A stretch of DNA of 64,000 nt from positions 6,675,430 through 6,739,429 of the forward strand of contig PTEX01000003.1 in NCBI GenBank assembly GCA_003342815.1, written 5' to 3'. Position numbers and translations under genes: made by a program. Source of the DNA: Eudromia elegans (lineage: Eukaryota; Chordata; Aves; Tinamiformes; Tinamidae). Below the pieces are notes generated by a model. The model did no database searches, had not been told where the DNA came from, and saw only the letters and a list, made by a program, of their open reading frames with translations. Shown here piece after piece: positions 23,401 through 35,400 of the stretch (its first letter is position 1; the number at the start of each line of letters is the position of its first letter).

Positions 23401-26400
23401 CTTCCTGATGCTTTTAGAGTAGCTGTGATAACACTGTACTCATACCCTGATCCTAGAGTGAGAGCAGACAGACTGTCCAGATGTGGAGTATTTTTACTGC
23501 TATGTTTGCCTACTGTAGAATTTATCTATAGTATACAAAATATATCTTGAAATAACCTGAAATAAAGCTTGAGCAAAAAGGACCCTGAAATAAGAATCCA
23601 CAAATGTATTTGCATTCCTAGACAGGAGAGTATCCTTTCCAACCTGGAAGTACAGTGTGGCGGGCACTTCAAGCATACAGTTTATTTAGAACTACTTCCT
23701 CGGAGTTGCTTTTACACCTTGGGGAAAAAGAGCCCAAGAACACAAGTCTGAGCTCAGAGCACCTGCTTCAGGTCTTGAAGAAATGGGCCTGAGCTGCAAA
23801 ATTTTGCATCAAATGGGTTTTGTCCTTATCTCAGAGGTGAAGGCACTGGAGTTTCACCTTGTCCTTTGATTGCTTGTCCAGTGGGAATGAGACTGAGAGA
23901 GCAGTCAAGGACAAGGAGAGCGAAAGAAAGGGCAGGAAAGGCAGGAAATGAGTGGACGGAGCTGGAGTGATCAGCAGGATTCAGCAGGTGAAAGAGAAAT
24001 GTGAGTCCAGGGGAGAGAAGGAGCCCTTCCATACTGAAGATTCTTGCAATTACTTCCCATGCAAAAAGTCAGTGTGTGGGGATAAACTCAAAAGAGTTTA
24101 TCAGATTGTTGTCATATATTTTCACCTCTTTATTAACAAGTCTTAAGCCGTGAGCCAGAATAACCCACCCAAACTGGTGCCTGGCTCTGGTGGCACCTGT
24201 ATTTCTGAGAAGCTGAAGTTTGGGTCCTCTGCTCTCCCTGCTCCCTGGGCTCTTTCCTCAGAAACATCCAGATCTTGCATGTGCCTGATCTTTGTGGGGA
24301 TCCACAAAAAAAAATGTCCCTCTGGGATTCACTGAGGCTTCTGCTAGCCCCGCCGGAGGCCCCCTGGGTGCGTGGTGCTGGGTGTGCTGCTTTCTTCCTC
24401 CTTTCCAAGCTGTGCCCGGAGGGCTGTCACACAGCTGGCCTCAGGAGGGGCTGTGTCTAGGTCTCCCATTCAGGATGTTCACGGGAAGATTTTAGGCTCT
24501 TTTCCAGCTGAATGTGCCATTTATCTGTTTGCTGTGGGAAAACGTCCCAAGCAGTTTGATCAGCGAGTTACTGGAGAGAAGGGCGGCAGGGTCTCTGTGT
24601 GACGGTGTTTTGGGAAGCCGTGCTTCCATCCCGGGAAGGTCGAGAGCTGTGAAGCTGGCGTGCGGGGAGGCAGGAGCCCTCTGCGCAGCCAATGAACGCG
24701 AGGCTGGACTTGAGACGCGGCTCCGGCTGTCGCTTCCTGGTAGCCACGTGAAGGAGCCGGCTCCTGGGTGTGGGTGCAGTCCGGACTTGGCCTGTTTGCC
24801 TGAGCCAAGGGAAGGTGTCGCGGGGGCCCTCCGTGGCTCGCTTGTTTCTGCTGTGGCCCAGGCACCAGCGCTGATGTTTCTGCAGTCCCACATGTGCAGC
24901 AGGTCGCATGTAGGAAGTCTAACCTTCCTGTTCCTTATTTTTTCACTTAAAAAAAAAAAATCCCACACCAACCATGTTTGTGTTTTTTTCTGGTTATGCT
25001 CCCTGCTTGGCTGTGTTTTGCCAATGATGCTGTAGGAATCGCAGAGCAGGAGTCCTCCTCATCCGGTCCCTCCTTTACAAACCTGGGGTGCTGTTGCGGT
25101 AGCCTGAGATACTAGGTACTGCTTCTTGCCTTGTGCATTCCTGCGGCGTCTAACTGTAGATTTGCTGTGCCTGCCTCTATCCTGTGGGTCTAAACACATT
25201 CTTATGGGGGTTTGGGATAAGAGCTCCGTCTGTGGCCGCTGGGTGAATAGAAGGTCTGAAGTGAATACTCTGATCCTTCTGGATTGAACATTTATTCCAG
25301 GATTATCTGAAACTAGGGATTCTGGTCTTTAGGATGGAGCGTACACTGGGCTGCTTACAGTAGTTGAGGAATTTATAATTACAAATAAATGCAGATAGCT
25401 GGGCAGTTGCAAGAAATAAAATAAAAATCCACCTTTTACAAGATCTAACTTTGGAGGTAGGCAGTTCCTTGCCATAATGTAATCAGTAAGGATTTTGATA
25501 CTGTGCTTCAGCGGATGAGGGCATTAACACCTTGATAATTATAATATGGGAACTTAACGGATGCTTATATAAGCTTAACGTAGGAATTTCAAACAGCTAC
25601 TCCCTACTAGAAAGATTAGAGTGATGGCATTGAGGAAAGTTAGTTTTTGATGTAAGCTAATCATAGAATCACAGAATCACAGAATGCTTAAGGTTGGAAG
25701 GGACCTGTAGAGGTCATCTAGTCCAACCCCCCTGCACACGCAGGGTCACCTAGAGCGTGTGGGACAGGGTGGCATCCAGGTGGGTTTGGAAGATCTCCAG
25801 AGAAGGAGACTCCACCACCTCTCTGGGCAGCCTGTTCCAGGGCTCTGTCACCCTCACTGTCAAGAAATTTTTCCCTGAGTTCCTGTGAAACTTTTGGTGC
25901 CTCAATTTGTGGCCATTTCCTCTAGTTCTATCACTGGCCACCACTGAGAAGAGGCCAGCCCCCTCCTCCTCACTCCCTCTCTTGAGGTATTTATATACAT
26001 TGATCAGGTCCCCTCTCAGCCTTCTCTTCTCCAGGCTCAACAGGCCCAGCTCTCTCAGCCTTTCCTCATAGGGCAGATGTTCCAGACCCCTAATCATCTT
26101 TGTGGCCCTGCGCTGGACTCTCTCCAGCAGCTCCACGTCCCTCCTGCACTGGGGAGCCCAGAACTGCACACAGGACTCGAGGTGCGGCCTCACCAGGGCT
26201 GAGTAGAGGGGCAGAATCACCTCCCTCGACCTGCTGGAGACGCTCTGCTTAATGCACGCCAGGATCCCATTGGCCTTCTTGGCCACGAGGGCACACTGCT
26301 GCCTCATGGTCAACCTGTCATCTGCCATGACGCCCAGGTCCCTCTCTGCGGGGCTGCTCTCCAGGAGGTCGGTCCCCAGCCTGTAGGCATGTCTAGGGTT

Positions 26401-29400
26401 ATTCCTCCCCAGGTGCAGGACCCTACACTTGCCCTTGTTGAACTTCATGAGGTTACTCATCACCCAGCTGTCCAGTCTGTCCAGGTCCCTCTGGATGGCA
26501 GCGCAGCCCTCAGGGCTGTCAGCTATTCCTCCCAGCTTAGTATCATCAGCAAACTTGCTGAGGGAGCACTCCATCCCTTCATCCAGGGCGTTAATGAATA
26601 AATTGAACAGGACCGGACCAAGGACTGACCCCTGGGGGACACCACTAACCACAGGCCTCCAGCTGGACTCGGCACCACTGATTACCACTCCCTGGGCCCT
26701 GTCATTCAGCCAGTTCCTAATCCACCTCACTGTCCACTCATCTAACCCACTCTTCTGGAGCTTGCCCAGGAGGATGCTCTGAGAGACGGTGTCAAAAGCC
26801 TTACCGAAGTCCAGATAGATGACATCCACCGCTCTGCCCTCATCTATCCATCTAGTCACCCCATCGTAGAAGGCTATCAGGTTAGTCAAGCATGATCTCC
26901 CCTTGGTGAACCCATGCTGGCTACTCCTGAGCACCTTCTTCTCCTTCATGTGCCTGCAGACAGCAGTCAGGATGACCTGCTCCATTACCTTCCCAGGGAC
27001 AGAGGTCAGGCTCACCGGCCTGTAGTTGCCCGGCTCCTCCTTCTTGCCTTTTTTGAAGACCGGGGTGACATTGGCTTTCCTCCAGTCCTCNGGCACCTCC
27101 CCCGTTCTCCAGGACCTTTCAAAGATGATGGAGAGCGGCTCGGCTATGACATCNGCCAGCTCACGTAGCACTCTGGGGTGCATCCCATCGGGGCCCATGG
27201 ATTTGTGGGTGTGGAGTTTCCTCAGGTGCTCTCTAACCAAGTCTTCCTCTCTCCGGTCCCTTCTCATTTCCCTAGGGTCTGGGATGCTAAGGGGCTGCCC
27301 TTGAGAGTTGTCAGCCCTGCCTGGGCTCTGTAGTTCCTGGGGACCAGCCCTAGCAGTGAAGACTGAGGCAAAGAAGGCATTTAGTAACCGCCTTCTCCAC
27401 ATCCTCCGTTACCAACGCACCCTCCCCATTCAGCAGCGGACCGACATTTTCTTTAGTCTTCCTCTTGCTGCTGATGTATTTGTAGAAGCCCTTCCTATTA
27501 TCCTTGACATCCCTCGCTAGTTCTAATTCCAAGCGGGCCTTGGTCTTCCTCGTCACACCCCTGCATTCCCTGACAATGTTCCTATATTGTTCCCACATGG
27601 CCTGGCCCTTCTTCCACCTAACGTATGTTTTCTTCTTCTCATTAAGTTTCCCTAGCAGCTCCTTTCCCATCCATACAGGTCTCTTGCACCTCTTGCTTGA
27701 CTTCTTACTGGTAGGAATACAGCAATCCTGGGCTTGGAGAAAGTGGCGCTTGAAGATAAGCCAGCTCTCCTGGGCGCCCTTTCCTTCTAGGACCCTGGTC
27801 CAGGGGGTTTCTCCAAGGAGCTCCCTGAGGAGGTCAAAGTTAGCTCTCTTGAAGTCCAGGGCTGCAATCCTAAATCCTAATCATTGCATCAGTTCCAAAA
27901 AGAAAGAAATGCTTGGGTAAATGTTACAACTCAGGTACAGCGCACTGGGTTGTGTGCGTGCCATGTATTACATAGGGAGTGAAGGACTCTGCCTTGTCTT
28001 GAAAAGACTGCAGTCTAACTTACCTATTCAGAGAAGTAATTGCATTAGCGTGGAGTTGCAGGTTTTGTGCTAATGTATAAAATAGTCTGAAACGTTTTAA
28101 TTTTTATATATTGCAAGCCCAGCTAAAACTCGTGGCCTTCCGCTTGTTGCAGAAGCAAACAGTACAGCCATGCAGTCACCATAGCGCAGCCGAGTTTGAC
28201 TAGACTCTGAGTCCTGGGGAGGACGAGGAGGCTGTGAGGCAAAGGTATCTGGCAGCTGGAGGAGCAAAATGGAAGGTGATGTAGGCAGAACGAGTTTGTG
28301 CGGGCGTAGAAGATTCTTGGCTTGCACAGAGCTGGTTACTCTTTTCTTTAATAAATAACACTGTTGTTAGCAGTTTGTTTTGAGGAATAGAGAGCAAGGA
28401 TCTAGTATGAGAAGGAATTTGAAATGGGTTGAAGGAGGAAAGAGGGGATCGAAGTTTTATAGTTTCTGGAGAGGCTACTGGAGGCCGTAGTGCATGCTGC
28501 ATCACAGGATGCAATAAGGATAGAGGAAGAAAGGAGAGAAACATTGTTCATACTTTGAGCCTTCCGAACAGGGAATGTAAGAGAGAGCATTTGACTCTTC
28601 CTAGTCCTGGTTTGTCCGCAGTAGAGAAGTGGTGTGAAGTGGAAAATCTGTTCCCTTGTAAAATTAAGTAGGAGGGGAATGTTTCTTTTGAAAATTTAGG
28701 AAAAAAACCCAAAGCCATATCCTTTTTTTAGAAGCTCAAAAAGTTGCTGTGGAGACCTTAGAGAACATTTCTGCATGACGTGTGTTTTCTTTGTAAAAAG
28801 GAAGTTTTGCCAGAGTGAGTGGGAACTTTCTTTGTTTTCACTAGAGCAGGGAAGTAAGAGTGTCTGCCTGGTTTTGGACAGGAGGTGTGAGGGTCCCCCC
28901 GCTCCTCAGAGCCCGCAGTGTCCTTGTGTGCAGCAGGAACCCTTCAGCTCATTGCTGAGGAGCCTTTCTTTCACCAACCAGAAACAGGAGAGTGCACCGA
29001 AATGCACCTCTCTGCCAAACAAAAGCTGTGCAGAGGGAATACATCATCTCTCTCGGCTCTGCTTTCCTCCAGTCCCATTTCTGGGTGTGAAGGGAAAGCC
29101 ATGTTGCCCTTATAACCCCAGTAGTCTCTTAAAACTAATTGAAAGTCAACAGAGATGTTGATGGTTTTCATGCACCCACACGTAGGCTTGCCCTGTTTCT
29201 AGGCGTAGGCTGAGCTGTGGTGGCTGCTCCTGCTCGTGTTTTCAGCTCTCAATATGTGGCTGCTCTCCTCCCAGTACAGAGATCTGTTGTCTTGCTCTTG
29301 CCAATCACTTGATGTGCAGATTGTTCCACAGTCTGCCCCACAGTGGGAGTGCTGTAGGTCATTAGGAGATGACTTCTTCAGCGCAGTGTGCTCACAGAGG

Positions 29401-32400
29401 TGGTCTTGGTGAAACCAGAGTCCCTGGTAAGACTCCAAGCTTCCTCAGATCAAAGCAACACCTAGCCCTCCAGTGATCCCTAAAAACAAGCACTGGAGTC
29501 CCAGACTCTCTTCTCTTCTGGGAACTGATGATTGACATAGATGGATAGTGATACTCGTGGATCAGCAGAAACAAGTTTAAAGGTGTTTAAATGTACACAA
29601 AGGAATAGAGGTTAAAGGAAAGCAGGTTGTGTTGAAACGATATGAGAGTGATAGCTGAGCCCTTTTTATTTACTCAGTCCTGTGCTTTGAAAACCTTGCA
29701 GTATAAGTAAAGTGCAGGCAAGTGCAGCTTCGGGACTGACCTGCCTGGCTTGCTGCCTGCTTTCATATGGAAAGATGTGACGTTGGGTATGAGCCATGGT
29801 TTGTTTTCTGGACTCTCAGAGTGAGGGGAAGTGAATTGTTGTTTTGAGGTGATAAAGCTCTAGTATCAGCATTGATTTTCAAATGGAGGCGAATTCTTGT
29901 CCTATGATGATAACATTAGGGGAAGGGTAGCAAGGGAAGCAGGGGAAAGGAAGCGCAGAATAAGGACCAGTAGGCGCTTGAGTTGATGATGTATAAGAAT
30001 CAACAAGGGAAGTAGTTGTCACTTGGGAACGGTTGGTTTGTGGAAATAGAGAGTAAGCTTCTAAAATGTTCACTTTCACCATCCATGATTAAAGGGGAGT
30101 TTTCCATGATACACACTGGGAATTTCCCCTTGGTGATTTTTAAAGCCTTTCAGGATCAGTAGATTGTAACTTGAGATTGAAGCAGCATACTTTCAAGAGG
30201 GTCCCCCACCTTCCCTGTCTTAAATTCAGTTGTACTGAACATACGCTGTGTATTTAAGTTTAGTTCAAATAATACAGTTTTTTTTTTCTTGTTATTTGTT
30301 TGTTTTCTTCAGTAAAGTATGATTGTTTCCAGAACCTCAACTAATAGTTAAGTTTCTGGACAGCTCCCGTTTTATGCTTGCATCTGTGGCTGGTTCTCAC
30401 AGGGTGGATGCTGTTTTGCATGTGTTGGCTTTGAAATGAACATAATGCAGAATGGAGCGAATGTTCTGTCGCAAAGGCTTGGCCGCTTCTGGGAATGAAA
30501 TCTGTGAAAATCCATTCTTTTTCCCTGTTAAAAATGTCTTAGCTGACATTTTCAAAGGAAATCCATAATGTTCCCATGATTTCAATGCAAGCTGGACTGG
30601 ATAGTAATTTTTTGTCAGAATTGTGCCTTTCACTAACTCTGTGGACAGTTGTCCAACTTATAAGATGTTGAAAAATTGATCAGCAGGAATTTCAGTCTGT
30701 GCATTCTCCAACCAGATGCTAAAAAAAATAAAAAGAAACAGGCCATGAGCAGGAGCAGATGATGTAATTCAGATGGAGAGAGGGAAAGCATAGAATCACT
30801 GTCCTGATCTTCTCTGATGGACTCGGATCTGGATGTAGAAATGGGACTATTGTATAAAGCCTGTTACATGCCTGTGTAGGCAGGCTGGGTTTGCATAGCT
30901 CTTAACTGACATGCTTGAGATTATAACATCCATGATATGCTTTTATCCTAACTCTGAATATACCTGCAACTGCATATAGCATTGGTCAAAAAATTTAACA
31001 AACAAAAAATGGTAAAATAATGTTTTTCTTTCTTTTTTTCCCTCCCTGTAGCAAACATCCACTGTGAGGAGGTGTTTGGCATCTTGGGAGAAAATTATAC
31101 TTTTCCAGTAAAAATAAACGAGACGTTAGTGGAAATTATTTGGACGAAAAACAAAGATAAAATTGCTGAATGGGAAGAACAAAGTCAACCTGTGTATTTT
31201 CCTTCTCTGAGGAACAGAGGATCACTTAACAATGAGACTGGCAGCTTGACCATATTTAACCTAGAGAAGAATGATACTGCCACATACGCATTAGAGTATT
31301 TGCCTTTTGATGAAAACAATCCCGTCTTAACCTTTATACTTACTGTGTTAGGTAAGTAGTGGATGAACTGTGGAAAGAACGTTTGTACATCTTTTTTTCC
31401 TCTTTAAGACTTCAAGAAAAGGAATGTTTATTTGTCCGGGGAGCAAACAGAGTTATTTGGCTCAGCTGTTAAGTTGCTTGGTGGCTTAAAAAAGCCTTTC
31501 AAAGATGCCATGTGACTTGTGTGCCCATCGTTACTCACCTTGGAATGGCTTTTAGCGTGTGTCTGAAGGGCACAGTGCCGTTTCCAAGAGAGGGAAGACT
31601 CGGTTACTGCGGGCAATGTGCCTCTGTTGTTAAAGATGCTCCTGCAGGCATTGTTTGCCCTTACATGTGCTGGGATGTCCTAAAACATGGCGTTATCCTG
31701 TGCAAATCCGCGCAGCTCCACTGATATTTTTTGGGAAATAGATGGGGTCAACACGTGTTTTAGAGCAGTAGAAAATCAACCATAAAGTGTCTCACATGAG
31801 GCACTGAAGAACCACAAGAGAGACCACTTCCAGAAATGTAGACCTTTTTTTTCCTCTCTCTCATGCTGAAGGTCCATGAGATGTACTGGAGCTTTCTCTC
31901 TCTGTGACTTGCATACCACTAAGTCCCCTTCTGTCTGTGCGCTCTCCTGCTGCTCGTGGTGCCCAGATCACAGGCTAAAATGCAAGACTGTTGATAACCG
32001 CACTAATACGGAATGTTTTCTCTTCTTTCAGATCCCCCTTCCGAACCTACAATAAGTTGCAATGTCAGTGATGACCACCTTGTGTTAACATGTGCTGCAG
32101 ATTTCAAGGGACCTCTGGCATACAGTTGGGACTTCAGTAGCATAACAGACTATAAACAGTGGCAAAATGTTGTCTTCCTTAGGAAGAATGTTGATCCTTC
32201 GGAGAAAGTGACGTGCTTCGTTGAAGTCTCTCAAACAGCAAAGCGCTCTGAATTCTCTTTGGCAGAATGCTTTCCAGGTAATAAAAAATAATGGGTTGTG
32301 TGATGTGCGCAAGCCTGAGAACCAGGCTGCAAAGTGTGTGCTGACTTCTCAGGAAGTTGAATTTAAAGGAGCATCAGAAGTCTATTGATTTCTAAACAAA

Positions 32401-35400
32401 TAAAATAAAATAAAATAAAATAAAATTTAAAGTTGGTGAAAGGTGCTGTATTGACAGTTTTTACTCTGTGGAAGGACCCTTTTTCAGGGTTCTTAACAAA
32501 ATAAGGATGTCACCTTTTGCTTTTAAAGGAGTGATAAAGAAGTTCAGAGAGAGGAGGAATGTTTTCTGTACCCTTAGCAGATCTCTCTCCTAAATTCTCT
32601 GGTCTTCACATAGTGTAATACTAGTGACTGTGGTACTCTTTGTACCTTACCACTGCCTTCCATGAACTGAAAGGAAACTGCCTGGTCACTTCAAGTGAGT
32701 CATCATCAGATAATTGCTTCTCATCTAGTATGTGTATGACGTAATGCTTTAGAGCATGCTTCTTTCTCCTTCACAGTTGGGCAGAGAAAGGAGAATTTTA
32801 CTCATATTGGATATTATTTCAGGCCATTTTGACTCAGTTTGAAGTGAACTTGAGGCTTGCATTTTTTACGTAGGACGAGAATACTCCTACGAGAAGTAAT
32901 GTGTCTTCATTGAGCTTAATCACTACAGGACTTTCTTGCAGCTGGTTTAATGGTTTAAGGTGTTACTCATAACTGAGTCTGGTGCTTACCTTTCTTGAGG
33001 TTACACACAGAGTTATATTTCTAGAGAAATTGTGTCTGTAGCGTAAAAATGCTACTTCTTAGCTAATCAAATTTATTTTACTTTTTAAAGGAGAAATACC
33101 TCACAGAAGAAGTAGGGATGGTCTTATTGTGGCTTGTTGCTTGACAAGTGCAGCTCTGATATTAATGTGCTTGTACAAGAAAGGTATGTATGGCACTTAA
33201 CTGTGACGAATGTGCTACGACATCATGCTAGCCTGAGGTTCTGTAGAATGAATGAAAGTGCCTGGACGTGTAATGTGCTGTATTTAAGTTACCAGATGCA
33301 GTACAACTTGCATTCAGACTCTGGGCTGTGTGAATTGGGCAACACTGAAGTGCTGCGTGTTAGCAGGTTTCTCCCTGAGACGGGGTGTTCTGTTTGCTCT
33401 GTGTTTCTGCTTGCCGAGTGGGTGTGTCGTGAAGCTGCCCTCAAGTTCAGATTTCCTGCTGGAGCAGGCTTTCATCAGGGCGTGTTGAATGCCTTGTACC
33501 CCGTGTGATCTGATAGTTCAGTGCGGTGCTCTGGTAGACAGGACTTCTGTACCTTCTGCCAGCTTATACTGCCATCGTCCTGGAGCTCTGGATTTGTTTA
33601 CTGACCCATTCCTATCCTGAATTTGAATATTTCATTTGAAGAACAGAACACTTTTTCTCTTATATCCTGTCACTGTTTCCCCTGTGGCTTGCAGCTAGTG
33701 CTTCTTGTCCTTTTGCTGTGTGCCTCTGAGAGAGAGTTTTTTTTGTCTTGTCTATAATTTAGCTAAAGATTGCAATTGGAGGTCCCCCTTAGCCTTGTGG
33801 GTTTTTTTCTTTTTCCCTTTCTTCCTTTTTTCCCCAGGTTGATGAAACTTAGTTCTGTCAGCCTCTCCTTGTACAGTTTCTGTCTCCTATCTTGCTGAAT
33901 CTTTGGACTTCCTTCAGTAATGCTAATATTTTTCATATATGGAGGAACCCAAAACTAGACCCAGTACTCCAGATATGGTCTCACAAATACTGCACAGAGG
34001 GGAAGATTAATTTCTGTTACCGTGCTGGCTGCACTCCTGCTAAGATAGCCCAGTAGATAGCTGATACTCTTTGCTACAGGGACGCGTTGCCATCCAATGT
34101 TCAAATCATCATCCCCGAGGAATCCCGGATCCTTAGAAATGGAGCTGCTTTCTAGCCAGTCAGTACTCAGCCAGTGCTGCTGCACCGTTATTCCAAACGG
34201 TGCAGGACTTGTTGGTCATCGTGTGTTTTTCTACTAGCCCGTTCTTCCAAGTTAAGTCCCTCAGGTTGGCAGCCACAGCCTCCAACATTGTCCCCACCTT
34301 CTCAGCTAGCAGCTGAATCTGCACGCCGGCTGAGGAGACCTTCTGTCCGTGTCCGAGTTGTTGATGCTAAACAGTGTTATGCCTAGTGTCAGCCCCTGAG
34401 TAACGTCACTCATAACTGACCATGAGCTGAAACAGTCCAGCTGCTTCCTCTGAAACAGTAAAGAATTGATTGTGCTGGTCCTGACCACGGTAGGACGCAC
34501 GTTTCTCATACATCAGTAGGGCAAGCACTGCAGGTGTATCATCAAACAGAAGATGTGGTTTGTTGATGCTAGTACAAGACTATACGTCATAAACTTCAGA
34601 ATTCTGCTTTAAATTTGCTTAGATGTCCTTTTATATGTTATTTTTGTAGAAGGTCCCTTTCATTGATCCTTTAATGTTTTATATTAAGGATTATATTATT
34701 GAGCCTACAGTCTCAGCAATTACTAATAAATTTGCATGCATCAAATGGAGTGTTTGAGAATATTAAGGATTATATTTTGTCTGAGAATAGAAGTGATGAA
34801 AATGAAATTTGACCAAGGCAAATTTTGACCATAATGATATTTTTTTTTTGTCCTCATTTTGTCTTCAGGAAAAAAAAAATCAATCTAATAATACCTTCCT
34901 TCCAGACAGCGATTCAGGAAGAATTCCTAAGTAAATGTTAAGGGAAACACTTAGAGGATTTTGATCAATACCACCCAGATTTGGGAGCTTGCAAGGACAA
35001 GTGTAACTTGGGGCTCTTTGAACGTGGAGTGTGGCAATAAGAGCCAAATCCTCGTTCTGAATAGCTACCGCGGTTATTCCCTCTTCATTAGTAATGAGGT
35101 TCTGGAGCTTCCACTTTCTTTACGTCCTGGGCTGACGCTCTCTTACTGTTTATGCCACGTGTCCCAGACACTGCATAGGATTAGGGACTAAGACGTCCTC
35201 TTTCGTCTTGAGGCCAATTAACATGGCTGAGATTTCTCAGCTAGCACCCTGTAGGTGGGGAGGAAGTCGTTTTCTTTCTCTAGATGTTAACACCCACCTG
35301 GTATAAAATACGATGAATAGTAAGGAACACGAAACTCCTAATACATTGCTTTTGGAGGCTATGGAATATGTTACAGTTCAAACGGGTTGGATTGTTGGCT

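Larger units (their letters stand above)
25664..27872 (-). mobile_element. Long 5'-truncated CR1 LINE in CD58-like intron 1
   Basis: The 3' tail lies at the left (tandem CACAGAAT units near 25664), so the element is antisense to the CD58-like gene. It keeps the ORF2 linker and reverse transcriptase but lacks the endonuclease and ORF1 end. The right border is near 27872, where similarity to CR1 coding sequence fades. Two ambiguous bases (27091, 27154) fall inside. Confidence 0.92.
20813..31051 (+). other. CD58-like intron 1, remaining part
   Basis: About 10 kb of intron. It holds a short CR1 end at 22188, the long CR1 at 25664-27872 and a GC-rich patch near 24600-24900 with many CG dinucleotides and frames of up to 173 codons on both strands but no recognisable protein. 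No supported exon was found. Confidence 0.6.

Noticed and set aside
26389..27920. Plus-strand frames of 70-138 codons opposite the long CR1
   Set aside because: They are shadows of the CR1 reverse-transcriptase strand.
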